This document shows, in pieces, positions 54,350 to 64,000 of a stretch of DNA of 64,000 bases. Location: positions 1,080,501 to 1,144,500 of the forward strand of contig JASPKZ010007795.1 of the NCBI GenBank assembly GCA_030220185.1, in the 5' to 3' direction. How positions within the stretch are numbered: the stretch's first letter is position 1; every line of letters starts with the position of its first letter. The notes beneath the pieces are model-generated. The model saw only the letters and a list, made by a program, of their open reading frames with translations. It was not told the origin of the DNA and did not search any database. The DNA is from Diploptera punctata (lineage: Eukaryota > Arthropoda > Insecta > Blattodea > Blaberidae). The position numbers and the translations under genes are program-made.

Positions 54350-55115
54350 CCCGATGAATTTTAATACATTACTCTTACTAAAATTTTTAATCTTACTTCG
54401 TTTTTTTCACAATAATTCATTCTATACAATCACATATAATTATGTTCTAAAAGTTTGTGGCACTTCACTGTTAACTTATATCTGTTTTTACTGCTCGCTG
54501 AAGAACTTAATATTTTGCTGGCACTTCAATCATCATGAACTTCACACACTGACTCCTAGTTCATTATTTACTTACTGCAGTCTCCAATCCCATGCCCAAA
54601 GATGCTATAGAAGGTTTCACATGCCGAGTAGCTTATGCTTGATCTCTTGAGAAGGTTTGTCACAGCAACAACTACAACTTAATTCTTGTTCTTGTCAGAG
54701 CCTCTGGACAACATTTTTAATGGCAAAGTCATAGAAGGGCAAAAAAGTGAGTTTCTAGTGCCATAATTAAGTCAAACTAATTAAGGGGCCCAGCTCCCTA
54801 TGTCCATAAAACATAATTGCTAAAGAATCTCAACAATTGATTCTTGGACTAATATTTATAGAAAATAGAAAAGGCAAAGGCATATAAGCGGATTCTAGAG
54901 TGTATTAAATCTAAAATGGTAAGAAACAGAAAAAACTTTATGAGACAGCCAAAACTTCATATTAAAAAAGTGTAGTACCTGCAGAAGAAAAAGATTTTAA
55001 AATTTCATAATCATACTTGTAATGATTTTTATTGATATGACTAAATGAATATGTCAACATCTTACCGGTTCTGTATAAATTTCTCTTTAAACTTTTTAAT
55101 CTAATTTTCATTTCA
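54350..55115. other. No gene recognised
   Basis: Low-complexity, AT-rich intron sequence. A 98-codon frame at 54354-54650 has no family features. Confidence 0.3.
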
Positions 55116-55119
55116 TGTT

Positions 55120-55410
55120 CATAAAGTAATCCCACTACAGGCCTCAGGAGGCCCTTGGGGTATAGGAGGTTAAGGCTCCCACTTTTTCTGGACAATCGCA
55201 CTTGATGTCAGCCCTGCGTGACGGCCGCCTTTGCCCCCAGAACAAGTGTCTGGTACTCATTTCCATTAGAGGCAAAATCAACTCCAGGGCCATAGTGCCG
55301 CCAGTAGGTTTGGGTCAGTATAAAAATCCTGACCCTACCAGGACTTGAACCCTCGACCTTCCGGCTTGTAGCGCAGAGCCTTAACCACTACGCTACGGCA
55401 TGCCCCCACT
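55120..55410 (-). mobile_element. SINE S4, better-preserved copy
   Basis: 'acaggcctcaggaggccctt', 'ctgcgtgacggccgcctttg' and 'ccccagaacaagtgtctgg' lead to a tRNA-like head at the right ('ggacttgaaccctcgacctt', 'gagccttaaccactacgcta'), minus strand. The copy at 36535 is more worn. Confidence 0.75.
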
Positions 55411-55789
55411 TCATGTTCATTGCTTCCCCAAATCATCTGTTTAGATAGAAATATTTTATTATAATTATATTAATTATTATTTTTTTTCATTTTGTCACCC
55501 ATTTTAAAGAGATCAACATCCAGTTTCTCATAGTTTATCAATTCTAGATCCTAAGGTTTACCAAAGTACCTATACCACTTTTATATGGGCATTTGCAATA
55601 AGTTACATGTTTATAGCATAGAAGTGGTTTACTTATATAATTGTAATACAATGGAAGAAGGAAAAAAAAATTGGTTAAATGTAGATTATTGAAAAATCTT
55701 ATCAGGAAACATTATTTGTATTATGATAAATTTTGAGGAATTATAATTATATTTTTCAAAATAGAAAAATGTGCATTTATTTCATTCAG

Positions 55790-55928
55790 ATACTGACTGG
55801 ACTTCATGAATCCTGCCTTGCAATTCTGAAGGACACAGTAGAAAAAGGAGAAATAAACTGGAAACTGGCAGTCATTTGTATATCTACTTATGTAAAGTGT
55901 ATTCCAGAATCAGGGAAAAATATCAAAA
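55790..55928 (+). CDS. Host gene exon F (139 nt, phase 0/1)
   Basis: Acceptor 'atttatttcattcag' ends at 55789 and donor gtaagt starts at 55929. It reads ILTGLHESCLAILKDTVEKG, EINWKLAVICISTYVKCIPE and SGKNIK plus one base. In-frame continuity with exon E holds. The residues form two probable amphipathic helices. Confidence 0.83.
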
Positions 55929-56047
55929 GTAAGTATTATGGAGGATCTTTTGATTTAATATGTGAATTTTTCTGTAACATTGGCAAGTTTTTCATAATTA
56001 AAACATTTGGTCTGTTCATTCTTACCTCTTAGAGTTGTTTTTGTCGA

Positions 56048-56085
56048 ACATATGTTTCAGAGCTTCTTAGCCCCATCATCAGCGA
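56048..56085 (-). ncRNA. Hammerhead-like motif, PLE-G left arm
   Basis: On the minus strand: core CTGATGA (56082-56076), extra T, stem II GGGGCT/AGCTCT (two G-T pairs), GAAAC, ATAT, GTT, and a 3-bp stem I TCG/CGA continuing 5' of the core. It mirrors the plus-strand motif with a few substitutions that keep pairing. Confidence 0.55.
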
Positions 56086-56099
56086 TTACATCCATTTCA

Positions 56100-56141
56100 T
56101 CGCTGACGATGGGGCTAAGAAGCTCTGAAACTTATGTTCGA
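56100..56141 (+). ncRNA. Hammerhead-like motif, PLE-G right arm
   Basis: Stem I TCG/CGA, core CTGACGA (56103-56109), extra T, stem II GGGGCT/AGCTCT, GAA (56127-56129), stem III AC/GT with loop TTAT, U-H = T56137-T56138. The core is exact. The two arms differ at the variable N7 base (C here, T in the left arm), as a hammerhead permits. Confidence 0.58.
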
Positions 56142-56157
56142 CAGAAACAACTCTTAA

Positions 56158-56724
56158 GGGTCGAATGTTTGAACGCATTAGACAGTAAAAGGCATTCTCT
56201 GCTGATAAAGTTTTATTCAAACACATTTTTCTTACTCAGAAATCTATTCACGCGGTAATAATTGTAAGCTACCTGACAAGGTACCTTAAGATCGTAGCTC
56301 AAGATATAAACTTATGTGAAAATCCCGAAGGGAACCGATGGTAACCGATGTAGTTTGAAACTTATCCAAGATGTCGGACCTTGAAGACTTCGATCATGTT
56401 TTCGGTATACGCGGAGAAGAGAAATTTGATAGAGTCTACCAAAGAATCCAATTGGAAGAACAGGAGAATCGGCGTAATATTGCGCGTCGCAGACGTGTTT
56501 GTATACGGTATTATTTGCGGGATGCAAGCATAAATGCATTCCTCTATAGCAGACGAAAATAACGGAAGTGGTTTTATCGCTGAGAATTCTGGGTAATTCG
56601 TTGCCAATATTACGAAAACGTCAACATTCATGCATGACCGGTTAAGGCGGCCGTTAATTCGATCTCAGCTCACCAGTGATTGGAAGTAATTTGAGTAGAG
56701 AGTAATGTATTTGCATACATTGCA
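56158..56724 (+). mobile_element. Harbinger-like element copy 3
   Basis: TAA flanks it on both sides (56155-56157 and 56725-56727). The left end gggtcgaatg is intact. The right end (catacattgca) has drifted from catacgaccc. It interrupts the PLE-G foldback, so it is younger than that element. It carries an intact 63-residue frame (56371-56562). Confidence 0.88.
56371..56562 (+). CDS. Short ORF of Harbinger-like element (63 aa)
   Basis: The product starts MSDLEDFDHVFGIRGEEKFD, continues RVYQRIQLEEQENRRNIARR and ends NAFLYSRRK. It has an acidic N-terminus and an Arg-rich middle. I infer it is the N-terminal piece of a Harbinger-type transposase or of its accessory protein, kept in a deletion derivative. 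The DDE domain is absent. The same frame is in the copies at 28888, 42466 and 61810, so it descends from one parent. Confidence 0.5.
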   Translation: MSDLEDFDHVFGIRGEEKFDRVYQRIQLEEQENRRNIARRRRVCIRYYLRDASINAFLYSRRK

Positions 56725-56896
56725 TAAGAGGTAAGAATGAACAGACCAAATGTTTTAATTATTAAACAAACCTCTTAATTCTTCCCAATATTAATTGAAA
56801 TATAAACCTCTTAATGTTACTTCCTATTGTATTTTAAAATAAGTTTTTCATAATTTTATATTGAACACTTTTTTTTTTCATATTCTGTTTATATAG

Positions 56897-56937
56897 CATT
56901 CCTAACAACTGTATTTATTCAATTACTGCTTTTCTGA
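56897..56937 (+). CDS. Candidate last exon of the host gene
   Basis: Acceptor 'tctgtttatatag' ends at 56896. In the phase left by exon F it reads T then FLTTVFIQLLLF and a TGA at 56935-56937. A possible donor (g|gtaatt) follows one base after the stop. It could be a short terminal coding exon, or a helix-coding exon with a disabling stop, or chance. No clear poly(A) signal was identified nearby. Confidence 0.3.
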
Positions 56938-57114
56938 GGTAATTGAGATCAAGTGTAGCTTGGATAGCAGAAATCTTGGATAATATGGAATGTATAGGAA
57001 ATTGCGGTTTAAGATTATAATTGAAGAAAGTGCTGTCTTCATTGGAAATACAAGATGTTTAATTAATTCAACTTATTATAAAAATGAAAATACTGTAGTA
57101 TTTAAATATTTTTT

Positions 57115-57535
57115 TTAGAATCAAGTTACCCTTCCTTTGCAAAAAGTCCTCTTGTTTGTTGTTTGAAATTTTTACCCCTCTTGCTCGCTGCTATGTTGTG
57201 CACTGTCTCATCCTTAACAATTCGTGTGGCATGGGCTCCTCTTATTGTTCTATGTACACCAGGGCAGCCTTCGATCACACATGCATTCCATGCCTTCATC
57301 ATTGCCTTTGTTATAATTTTTGTCATGGTGTTCCGAACATACAATTTCAACAGTGTCATTGTCTGTTAGTTCCTGGTCCTCGTCTCCATTCAACCAACCC
57401 ATGACATCTTGGTTCACAAGCTTAATAACAGAAAGACTGTTTATTAGAGCCACAACTTCTTTAATATCATTATTAGGGCTGAAGTTTGGGGTAGTAAAGC
57501 GTTTTCTCAATCTGACAATATATTGCATCTTCTAG
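57115..57535 (-). pseudogene. Possible Tigger/pogo-like transposase C-terminus
   Basis: The minus-strand frame 57250-57528 has EVVALINSLSVIKLVNQDVM, then GWLNGDEDQELTDNDTVEIV. This resembles the acidic 'E-L-T-D-x-E-I-V' tail of Tigger-type DDE transposases. A second overlapping frame (57126-57359) carries the continuation after a shift. No catalytic domain remains. Confidence 0.4.
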
Positions 57536-57784
57536 GAAAATAAAACCAATTATTTCATGAACCTAGGCATCTACATGTCTGCATTGAGAGATTTAATTTA
57601 CAATAATTTCAATTAATTAATGAAGTTGAGAATGTTCTTTGGTGTCAGAATCGAGTTGAAATATAATGGTAAAACAACAGGCAGTTGATAATGTGTTAAG
57701 AAACAATATGGATGTAAAATGATAAAATAATAGCAAGAAGTCATAATAATTACATTACTTTTCTTCTTCTTCTTCTTCTTCTTC

Positions 57785-57900
57785 TTCACTTCCTGGTTAG
57801 GCATTAGTTGCCTGTTCCGTCTTTATTAATAGATCTAAGACCATCTCTTCCGAGAACGTCCGACATCTCTTCTTCCTCTCAGAAAATAATGTAAGATTTT
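57785..57900 (-). mobile_element. LINE 3' tail fragment (LINE-B type)
   Basis: After a (ttc)n run, 'ttaggcattagttgcctgttccg' is the reverse complement of a worn form of the LINE-B end (cggaacgggcaattgcctaat, 25397-25418). 'cgagaacgtccgacatctct' follows. Confidence 0.6.
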
Positions 57901-58440
57901 ATTTGGTAATCCAAGCAGCCGAGATGAAATTTTTAAGAACAGTAAAAGGATGCATTAGAATGGACCAGATAAGAAACGAGGATATCCGTGAAGAACTGCA
58001 GATCTATTCCATAAAAGAAAAGATATTTAACAATGAGATTCAGTGGAAAGAACATGTAGAAAGAATGGAAGAAAGTAGATTACCAAACATTACTTTTCTT
58101 GTAACAGCCAGAGGGAAATCATGGGAAAAAATTGATGAGCTATACACGGAAATAAAATATAAAGGCCACAAGGAAGCAGTAGCAAAATTCAGACTGATGT
58201 CAGGACACGACTGCCTGGTTCACCACCTCCACAGAATACACATTTTCCAATCCGACAGATGTGTCATATGCAAAGATCTGGACCTGATCATGGACAAACA
58301 CCACCTTCTAGTCTGTGCAGCTTTAAATCCAACTGCACAACACTCTAAGGACCTTGTTCGCTTGTACTGGGAAGCCAGAGAGAAAATGACTTAAGCATCA
58401 AATCTCGCCATTAGAAAACAACAACTTTTCTTATGAACCA
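57901..58440 (+). pseudogene. LINE C-terminus joined to LINE-D zinc-finger tail
   Basis: 57903-58100 encodes MKFLRTVKGCIRMDQIRNED and IREELQIYSIKEKIF, the C-terminal region of a LINE-B/A-type element. At about 58105 it passes in frame into the LINE-D tail: HKEAVAKFRLMSGHDCLVHH, RCVICKDLDLIMDKHHLLVC and ends EAREKMT. The in-frame join across two families gives a 163-codon frame, but chance fusion of two 3' fragments is the simplest view. Confidence 0.75.
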
Positions 58441-58539
58441 AAATTTAATGTTACGCTTCAAATTATTTAAGTATTTTAGTGTAATTGTTTTTGTATTGTA
58501 GTATATAGAAAATCAGATCATTGATGAATTCTTTGACCT

Positions 58540-59710
58540 TATAGCATGAATGTAAATATATTTACTAATAATATTTATATAATTGGAGAAGAGCAGAATG
58601 GATTCAGAAAGGGTAGATCTTGTACAGATGGATTCTTCACTCTAAAACTACTATTAGAAAAGCACAAGGAATTCAATATAGAAACTCATATCGCCTTCGT
58701 TGACTTCATAAAGGCTTTTGACAAAGTAGACAGAAATATATTACTACAAATTTTAGCTGATGATAACGTTCCACAACAATATATTACTAATATCTTCAAC
58801 ATCTATAAAGATAATGAAATCTCTGTTAAACAAGATGGCAAATTATCTTCTTGGGAAAAGATCAACACTGGAGTAAGACAGGGATGTGGACTTCCACCGG
58901 TGCTTTTCATTATATATATGAATAAATTAATAAACAAAGATATATACCCATCAATAGGAACCTCAAACTCGATGCTATTCTTTTTGCAGACGATTTAGCT
59001 CTTCTGGCACTTTCTGAAAATGATTTGCAATGATCAATTTATAATTTACAAAAAATAGGTGCCAAATTTAATATGGAAATATCAATTAACAAAACTAAAA
59101 TTATGGCATTTCATGGGAAGGACCCCATACAAAGTAAAATCTGTCTCCAGAATAAAATTTTAGAGAGATCTAATCAATTTAAATATCTTGGATATTATCT
59201 CTCTATCTGGGATGAAAAGGATATCCCTGAAAAAATTACTAGTTATAATAAAAGTTTAGGGATTATTAATCAAGTTATGAAACCATCCCTTGTACAAAAA
59301 AACACCAGATTACGTTTATATAACACTTTGGCTAGACCAGTGTTGACCTATGGTAGTGAAGCATGGACACTAAAAAGACAACATGAAAGCAGAATAACGG
59401 CTTGTGAAATGAGATTCATGCACAGAACAGCGGGTTACACCAGATGGGATCGGAAAAGGAACGCCTATATCTTAAAAGAATTGAAGACTACGCCAATTTT
59501 GGAATATATTAAATAGTACCAACTAAATTGGAAACATCATCTTGAAAGAATGAGTTCAAATCGGATCCCCAAAGCTGTTTATAATTATATACCAAGAGGA
59601 CGAAAATCACTGGACCGTCCTATGAAATGCTGGAAGGAAAATTTTCTATAGGATTGTAACAGACCTTGGCCTAATACTTGGAAGGAAGAAGAAGGAGAAG
59701 TAAGAATTTA
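58540..59710 (+). pseudogene. LINE-A, reverse transcriptase to 3' end
   Basis: Starts with EEQNGFRKGRSCTDGFFTLK and THIAFVDFIKAFDKVDRNIL, then TGVRQGCGLPPVLFIIYMNK. The active site FADDLALLAL is one frame off at about 58985. A stop near 59031 and another near 59515 (IK*YQLN) interrupt the C-terminal part: MEISINKTKIMAFHGKDPIQ, ARPVLTYGSEAWTLKRQ. The last part has RKSLDRPMKCWKENFL. It ends 'taatacttggaaggaagaag'. It is more decayed than the copy at 49791. Confidence 0.9.
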
Positions 59711-59719
59711 GAGATTTTT

Positions 59720-60330
59720 ATATGGTACTTTTATTAAAATTTTCCTTAGGTTCCATTTAGGAACAATTTCTTTTTGAAACTGGTTGATGTTTTAATCCCT
59801 AAAATTATCACATTATTAAAGAGCAGAACTCAGAATAACATCTAGGATGATAGAGCAGTGCATAACCCCTAACAGTTACACAAAATTATCAAAATGGTTT
59901 ATGTGAAGATCGAAACAGAGTAATGGACTGAGAATCATATCTTTTATTGTGCCCTTGTCAGTGCAACAATGGGTTATGAAAAAGTTTGTGCAATACTTTT
60001 TTTTTATACAGAATTTTCTGAAGTTTGTCCCATGAAATAAAAACTTCAATGAATTTTTGAAGATAAAGGACAAGTTCATATATTATTCCTAAAAAAATGT
60101 ATGAACTGCCCAATATTTACAATAATGTAAAAAATTAAAAGCTATTTTTACATATCATTACAAACTTTATAATTACATCTTCAAAAATAACCCTTATATC
60201 AATTATGTCTCCAAATTGTTCTCAAGTGTTTGTTTTTATGAAAATACATAAACTTCTCCAAATGTTTACTCTGAAACTATGAAGAGTTAAAATCTAAAAT
60301 CATACACATAATTTTAAATCTTTATAGTGA
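59720..60330. other. No gene recognised
   Basis: AT-rich DNA with no supported coding frame or structured repeat. Confidence 0.3.
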
Positions 60331-60334
60331 ACAA

Positions 60335-60725
60335 ATTTGTCTACTGCTGTGGACTTGGGGTAGTGTTGCTGCCTTGTATGCAGCAGGCCTGGCTTCAATC
60401 CACAGTCAGGACAAGTTTTTTGGGTGATGGTTTTTTTCGGAATTTTTCCTCATATATAAGAAAAATGTCAGGAAACTTTAATGCCCAAACAGTCCCCAAA
60501 CATCATCTGGCCATCATAATCTTTATTATCATATTCGCCGTGTTTAGTATGTATGTGTATGTGAATGGTGTGTTTTGTCATATTGTTGTGTTGTCTCGTC
60601 TCGAAGGAGGTCCTGACTTGAGCTGATCACTCATTCTCCCTGTCCTCCTGTGGTCAAAAAAGTATGTGTGTGATCCATAGTTAAAATCCCTCTCCTGACA
60701 GGTTGTGTCACTGTAAGGTCCAGAT
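60335..60725 (+). mobile_element. SINE-like repeat with worn tRNA-type head
   Basis: 'ggtagtgttgctgccttgta' and 'ggcttcaatccacagtcagg' resemble worn A and B boxes of a tRNA-derived SINE. The body has 'ggaaactttaatgcccaaac' and 'tcgtctcgaaggaggtcctg'. No second copy in this window confirms it. Confidence 0.4.
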
Positions 60726-60879
60726 AGTGTGTGATACGTAAAATTACATATAAGATGAGAAGTTAAGCTGCATTAATAAAAAAAACAAATTCTGAAAATT
60801 TAAAAACTGCAAGGTCTTTTTTTTTTATGATTAGGCATGGAATCCTCCATAGCTGAAATATCAACATCTTCCATAAGAA

Positions 60880-61420
60880 TTAAATGAATCGTGATTTCGT
60901 CTTACCTCATACTTCTATGTTTTTTTAAACACAGCACTGCAGTATCAGCGACCCATTGTCACCTCCTCAGCTGTTTTCACGACTGTCAATTTTTTCTTTT
61001 GCCAGTAATTATCCAAACTGCCATCTGGTGTTCTTTTGAAGGAATTATTTTATAAACTGCCATCTGGTGTTCTTTTGAATGAATCATTTTCTAAACTGCC
61101 ATTTGTTGTATTATTGAAGAACTTTGTAATCAAGCTCGGACGAACCGACACAATTACAAAGTTCTTCAATAATACAACAAATGACAGTTTAGAAAATGAT
61201 TCATTCAAAAGAACAGCTGATGGCAGTTTGGATAATTACGGCAAAAGAAAAAATTGACAGTCATGAAAACAGCTGAGGATGGTGACAATGGGTCGCTGAT
61301 ACTGCAGTGCTGTGTTTAAAAAAACATAGAAGTATGAGGTAAGAAGAAATCACGATTAATTTAATTCTTATGAATTGAACCTCATAATGTTAAAAATTCC
61401 CAAATTTGATATATAAAAAA
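60880..61420. repeat. PLE-A terminal palindrome, longer form
   Basis: Centred near 61143, with arms of about 250 bp. Each includes the PLE-A C-terminal repeats (DSSL/DGSLDNY-type coding), the ctgaggatggtgacaatggg ribozyme-like region and 'tatgaggtaagaagaaatcac'. The tail 'cctcataatgttaaaaattccc' follows. It differs from the 9.9 and 15.5 kb copies by point changes. Confidence 0.85.
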
Positions 61421-61809
61421 CATCTTCCATATTACAAAAAATGTGAAACAACAGATGGATCTCCAAAGATAACATAATCAAAAATTTCTAATTGTACATG
61501 TTCAGTTAAAGAAGTTTCCAAAAGAACAGATCATTTGTCATGAGGATCAACATTTTACAATATTATGTTTTGATTTTTACATTTTTGTGTATTTAGAATT
61601 ATTGGTATACTGTATATTGACATATATCATTATTATCTTGTTATTATAGAATTGTATATATTGTTCTAATAATAATATTTAATAAAGCAAAACATAAATG
61701 CATTATGTTCCATTTGTAGTTTGATGCTATTTATACTTCAAAGGTCACTCACTTTATCATAAAAAACAAGTAGATAATTTTCAATAATATTTAAAAGAAG
61801 TGACACTAT
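61421..61809. other. No gene recognised
   Basis: AT-rich spacer between the PLE-A palindrome and Harbinger copy 4. The last bases 'aagaagtgacactat' are the reverse complement of a PLE tail interrupted by that element. Confidence 0.4.
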
Positions 61810-62406
61810 GGGTCGCATGTTTGGACGCATTAGACAGTAAAATGCCTTCTCTGCTGAGCAAGTTGTATGCTAATACGATTTTGCTTACTCAGAAATCTGT
61901 TCATGCGATATTAATTGGTTAAATTTGTAAGCTACCTGCGGAGGTACCTTACATGAGCAACTCAAATTAAAATCCCGAAGGGAACCGATGGTAATCGATG
62001 TACTTTGCTGCTTTATCCAACATTTATCCAAGATGTCGGACCTTGAAGACTTCGATCATGTTTTCGGTATACACGGAGAAGAGGAATTTGATAGAGTCTA
62101 CCAAAGAATTCAACTGGAAGAACAGGAGAATCGGCGTAATATTGCGTGTCGCAGACGTGTTTGTATACGGTATTATTTGCGGGATGCAAGCATAAATGCA
62201 TTCCTCTATAGCAGACGAAAATAACGGAAGTGGTTTTATCGCTGAGAATTCTGGGTAATTCGTTGCCAATATTACGAAAACGTCGACTCTCGTGCATGAC
62301 CGTTAAGTCGGCCGTTAAATTCGTTCTCAGCAATTGCTTACGGTGAATCAGCACACTAGTGATTGGAAGTAATTTGAGTAGAGAGTAATGTTCTAACATA
62401 CGACCC
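61810..62406 (+). mobile_element. Harbinger-like element copy 4
   Basis: Termini gggtcgcatg and catacgaccc form clear inverted repeats. TAT flanks both sides (61807-61809 and 62407-62409). Removing it restores 'gacactatgaggttta', a PLE tail in reverse. The 63-residue frame (62034-62224) is intact, with FGIHGEEEFDRVYQRIQLEE. Confidence 0.9.
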
Positions 62407-62439
62407 TATGAGGTTTATTTTAATTAATAAATGAGTTAG

Positions 62440-62720
62440 ATTATATTTGAAGAGAAACATTATATACTCAGACTGGAGCTTGAACCCAGGACCTTTTGCA
62501 CTCTAGACAAATGCTCTACCAAGTGAGCTATCTGAGCAATCTCCAATCTAAATGTAAATTTTTCTCTTATATAGGCTGTTAATTCTCATGCACCAAATGC
62601 TATGAAACCTTTGCTTCTATCTTGCAAATGGTGTTCTCTATTAAGAAGACATTTAATTGGATTTATTCATCTTTGAGATGTATGAAATGAATAATAAAAA
62701 CATCGGATTGAGTTAGAATT
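62440..62720 (-). repeat. Single tRNA-like unit, degenerate
   Basis: The tRNA-like part lies at about 62466-62537 on the minus strand, with B-box complement 'gagcttgaacccagg' and A-box complement 'gctctaccaagtgagct'. The spacer has 'atgctatgaaacctttgctt' and 'attaagaagacat', as in family IV. Confidence 0.7.
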
Positions 62721-62724
62721 TAAT

Positions 62725-62790
62725 ACCTTACCTCAAATTATAGAATTACAATCTACAATTATGAGGTAGGTTTAAATTCTTAAAACTGGA
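62725..62790. repeat. Short PLE-type foldback
   Basis: 'taccttacctcaaattat' and 'acaattatgaggtaggttta' are inverted around atagaattacaatct. It is a worn minimal form. Confidence 0.55.
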
Positions 62791-62798
62791 GTGATCTA

Positions 62799-63140
62799 CT
62801 ACTCCTGGCGCGACAGGCCTACAAGGCCCTTAGCCTACCAGCTGGCTGCTGGCCTCACATCCACATGTGTCAATCACAGAGGTAGATGATAATCAGCCAG
62901 TGTAGGGGTGACATGTGGTCAGCATGTCGAGTCCCCCAGTCGTTATAGCTGGTTTTCTCAACCTGGAGCCGCTACTTATTGTAGCTACCCAAATGCATCA
63001 CGATGCTGGGTGGGCACCGGTCCCATACTGGCCGAAATACCATGAGAAAATTTCTTCCCCCATGGGGACTCGAACCAGCGCAAGTCCCGTAGCTCTGCGC
63101 CAAGGCTTTCTGCCTTAACCACTCGGCTATGGCGCGGGAC
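62799..63140 (-). mobile_element. SINE S1, 14-bp TSD
   Basis: Flanked by actg(g/a)agtgatcta (62785-62798 and 63141-63154, one mismatch). Minus strand, with the tRNA-like head at the right (cggctatggcgcgggac). The body matches 30421-30766. Confidence 0.9.
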
Positions 63141-63223
63141 ACTGAAGTGATCTATGTATGTCAATTATGAAAGTTCCCTAAGTTGGATAACATTCACTTC
63201 TATAGTGCATGACTCTGTCATAA

Positions 63224-63925
63224 GTAGAGACCGGATGTTAGGGAAAATGCCTACAGTTATTTATTATAGATATTGTAAAAGTGACTTCATATAACTTCAT
63301 ACCGATGACTCTAAAGTAGTTTTCCATCGAGTTAATTTTGCCTATAAATGCCTATTTTAGCTTACAATGCCTATAAATGCCTATTTGCCATTTTTTCTCC
63401 TAATTAACTTAGTATTTTAATTAAATTAATTGAAATGGACAAACTTCATGGCACACATCATTGCATAGAAACCTTTAATTGACTGACAATATTATTTTTT
63501 ATGTTGATAACATTGAATATTTAGTCTGTAGTCCTCGTTCACATACAGGTGCTTCAAAGATAAAGTGGTTCACCAAGTGTATGTGGCTTTTTTTTTTTAA
63601 AACAGTTGTTTCACGATGCCTAAAGAATGGACAACACTAAAACAGTAAAAGACAAACTGACCAATTTCGTGAAAGAATTTGGTGCGGAAACATTCTCAAG
63701 TGACGATTCAATATTGTTTTGCAAAGTGTGTAAAATTTCAGGGAATTGTGCGAAGAAGTGCCGTGTTCCGCAGCACGTACACACTGCTAAACATAAGTAT
63801 TCTCTTTGTAAAAAGGCAAAACAAGTTAAAAAAATCATCTCTGATATCTTCGTATACTATTGATAGGATATTTATGTTTATATTCTTTACGTAACGCTGT
63901 AAAAAAATATGTTGTAGTCCTATTG
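63224..63925 (+). mobile_element. hAT-like element fragment with BED-type finger
   Basis: Left part 'tagagaccggatgttaggg' and repeated 'gcctataaatgcctat' form a non-coding end. The frame 63628-63865 reads DKLTNFVKEFGAETFSSDDS, ILFCKVCKISGNCAKKC and QHVHTAKHKYSLCKKAKQ. A C-x2-C ... H-x4-H zinc finger of the BED/CGGBP1 type is typical at the N-terminus of some hAT-family transposases. The catalytic part is missing. Confidence 0.6.
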
Positions 63926-63934
63926 TTTTTTTTA

Positions 63935-63977
63935 TATTAAAAAACCTCATAGTGTTATTTCCTATCTACATAACTTA
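63935..63977 (+). repeat. PLE-C tail, isolated
   Basis: 'aaaaaacctcatagtgttatttcc' matches the tails at 22825 and 30385. It is interrupted by the Harbinger-like end that follows. Confidence 0.7.
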
Positions 63978-64000
63978 GGGTCGTATGCAAATACATTAGT
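63978..64000 (-). mobile_element. Harbinger-like element copy 5, cut by window end
   Basis: gggtcgtatgcaaatac follows TTA (63975-63977) and matches the start of the minus-strand copy at 42466. Only 23 bases are visible. Confidence 0.75.

Larger units (their letters stand above)
56025..56835. repeat. PLE-G terminal foldback, split by Harbinger copy 3
   Basis: 'cattcttacctcttagagttg' (left) is answered by 'caactct' at 56147-56154. After a 567-bp insertion, 'aagaggtaagaatg' resumes at 56725. The arms meet near 56093. Each arm carries a hammerhead-like motif. A tail 'aaacctcttaatgttacttcc' is at about 56800-56820. Confidence 0.88.

Overview
This window is eukaryotic, AT-rich and dominated by transposable elements. 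Several non-LTR and Penelope-like families, tRNA-derived repeats, and short exons separated by many kilobases of repeats point to a large arthropod genome. Retrotransposon C-termini of the type 'WAGHVARMG..GRPRMRW' are common in cockroach, termite and related insect assemblies, so I infer an insect, possibly polyneopteran. The species cannot be fixed from sequence alone.

Layout. 1-3.7 kb is a 160-bp satellite. 4-9.7 kb holds nested LINEs, including a young one with a long reverse transcriptase ORF and a 14-bp target duplication, plus SINEs. 9.9-15.7 kb is a giant palindrome (arms about 2.6 kb) built around Penelope-like (PLE) and LINE sequence. 15.8-17.5 kb is a minus-strand Jockey-type LINE with a nested LINE insertion. 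18.8-56 kb carries six exons of one plus-strand host gene whose reading phases fit end to end (0/0, 0/2, 2/1, 1/0, 0/0, 0/1). Its introns are filled with PLE copies and foldbacks, SINEs, Harbinger-like elements, LINEs and arrays of tRNA-like units. 56-64 kb has further LINE, PLE, Harbinger-like and hAT-like pieces. I could not name the host gene. It looks like an all-helical protein.

Two systems stand out. First, most PLE copies end in a compact fold with a hammerhead-ribozyme layout: a CTGANGA-type core, stem II, GAAA, a tiny stem III, a U-H cleavage position, and often a 3-5 bp stem I. A TATGAGGT motif follows. At least ten sites with unrelated stem sequences keep this layout, and most sit in inverted (foldback) pairs of PLE ends. 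Second, tRNA-like genes with intact Pol III A and B boxes lie in direct arrays of about 300-305 bp. Period 304 recurs exactly in two families of unrelated sequence, and the copies are flanked by 10-13 bp target-site duplications, so they appear to move as units.

No bacterial-type operons, CRISPR arrays or rRNA genes were seen. Apart from the host exons and one LINE reading frame, nearly every coding trace here is a decayed mobile element.
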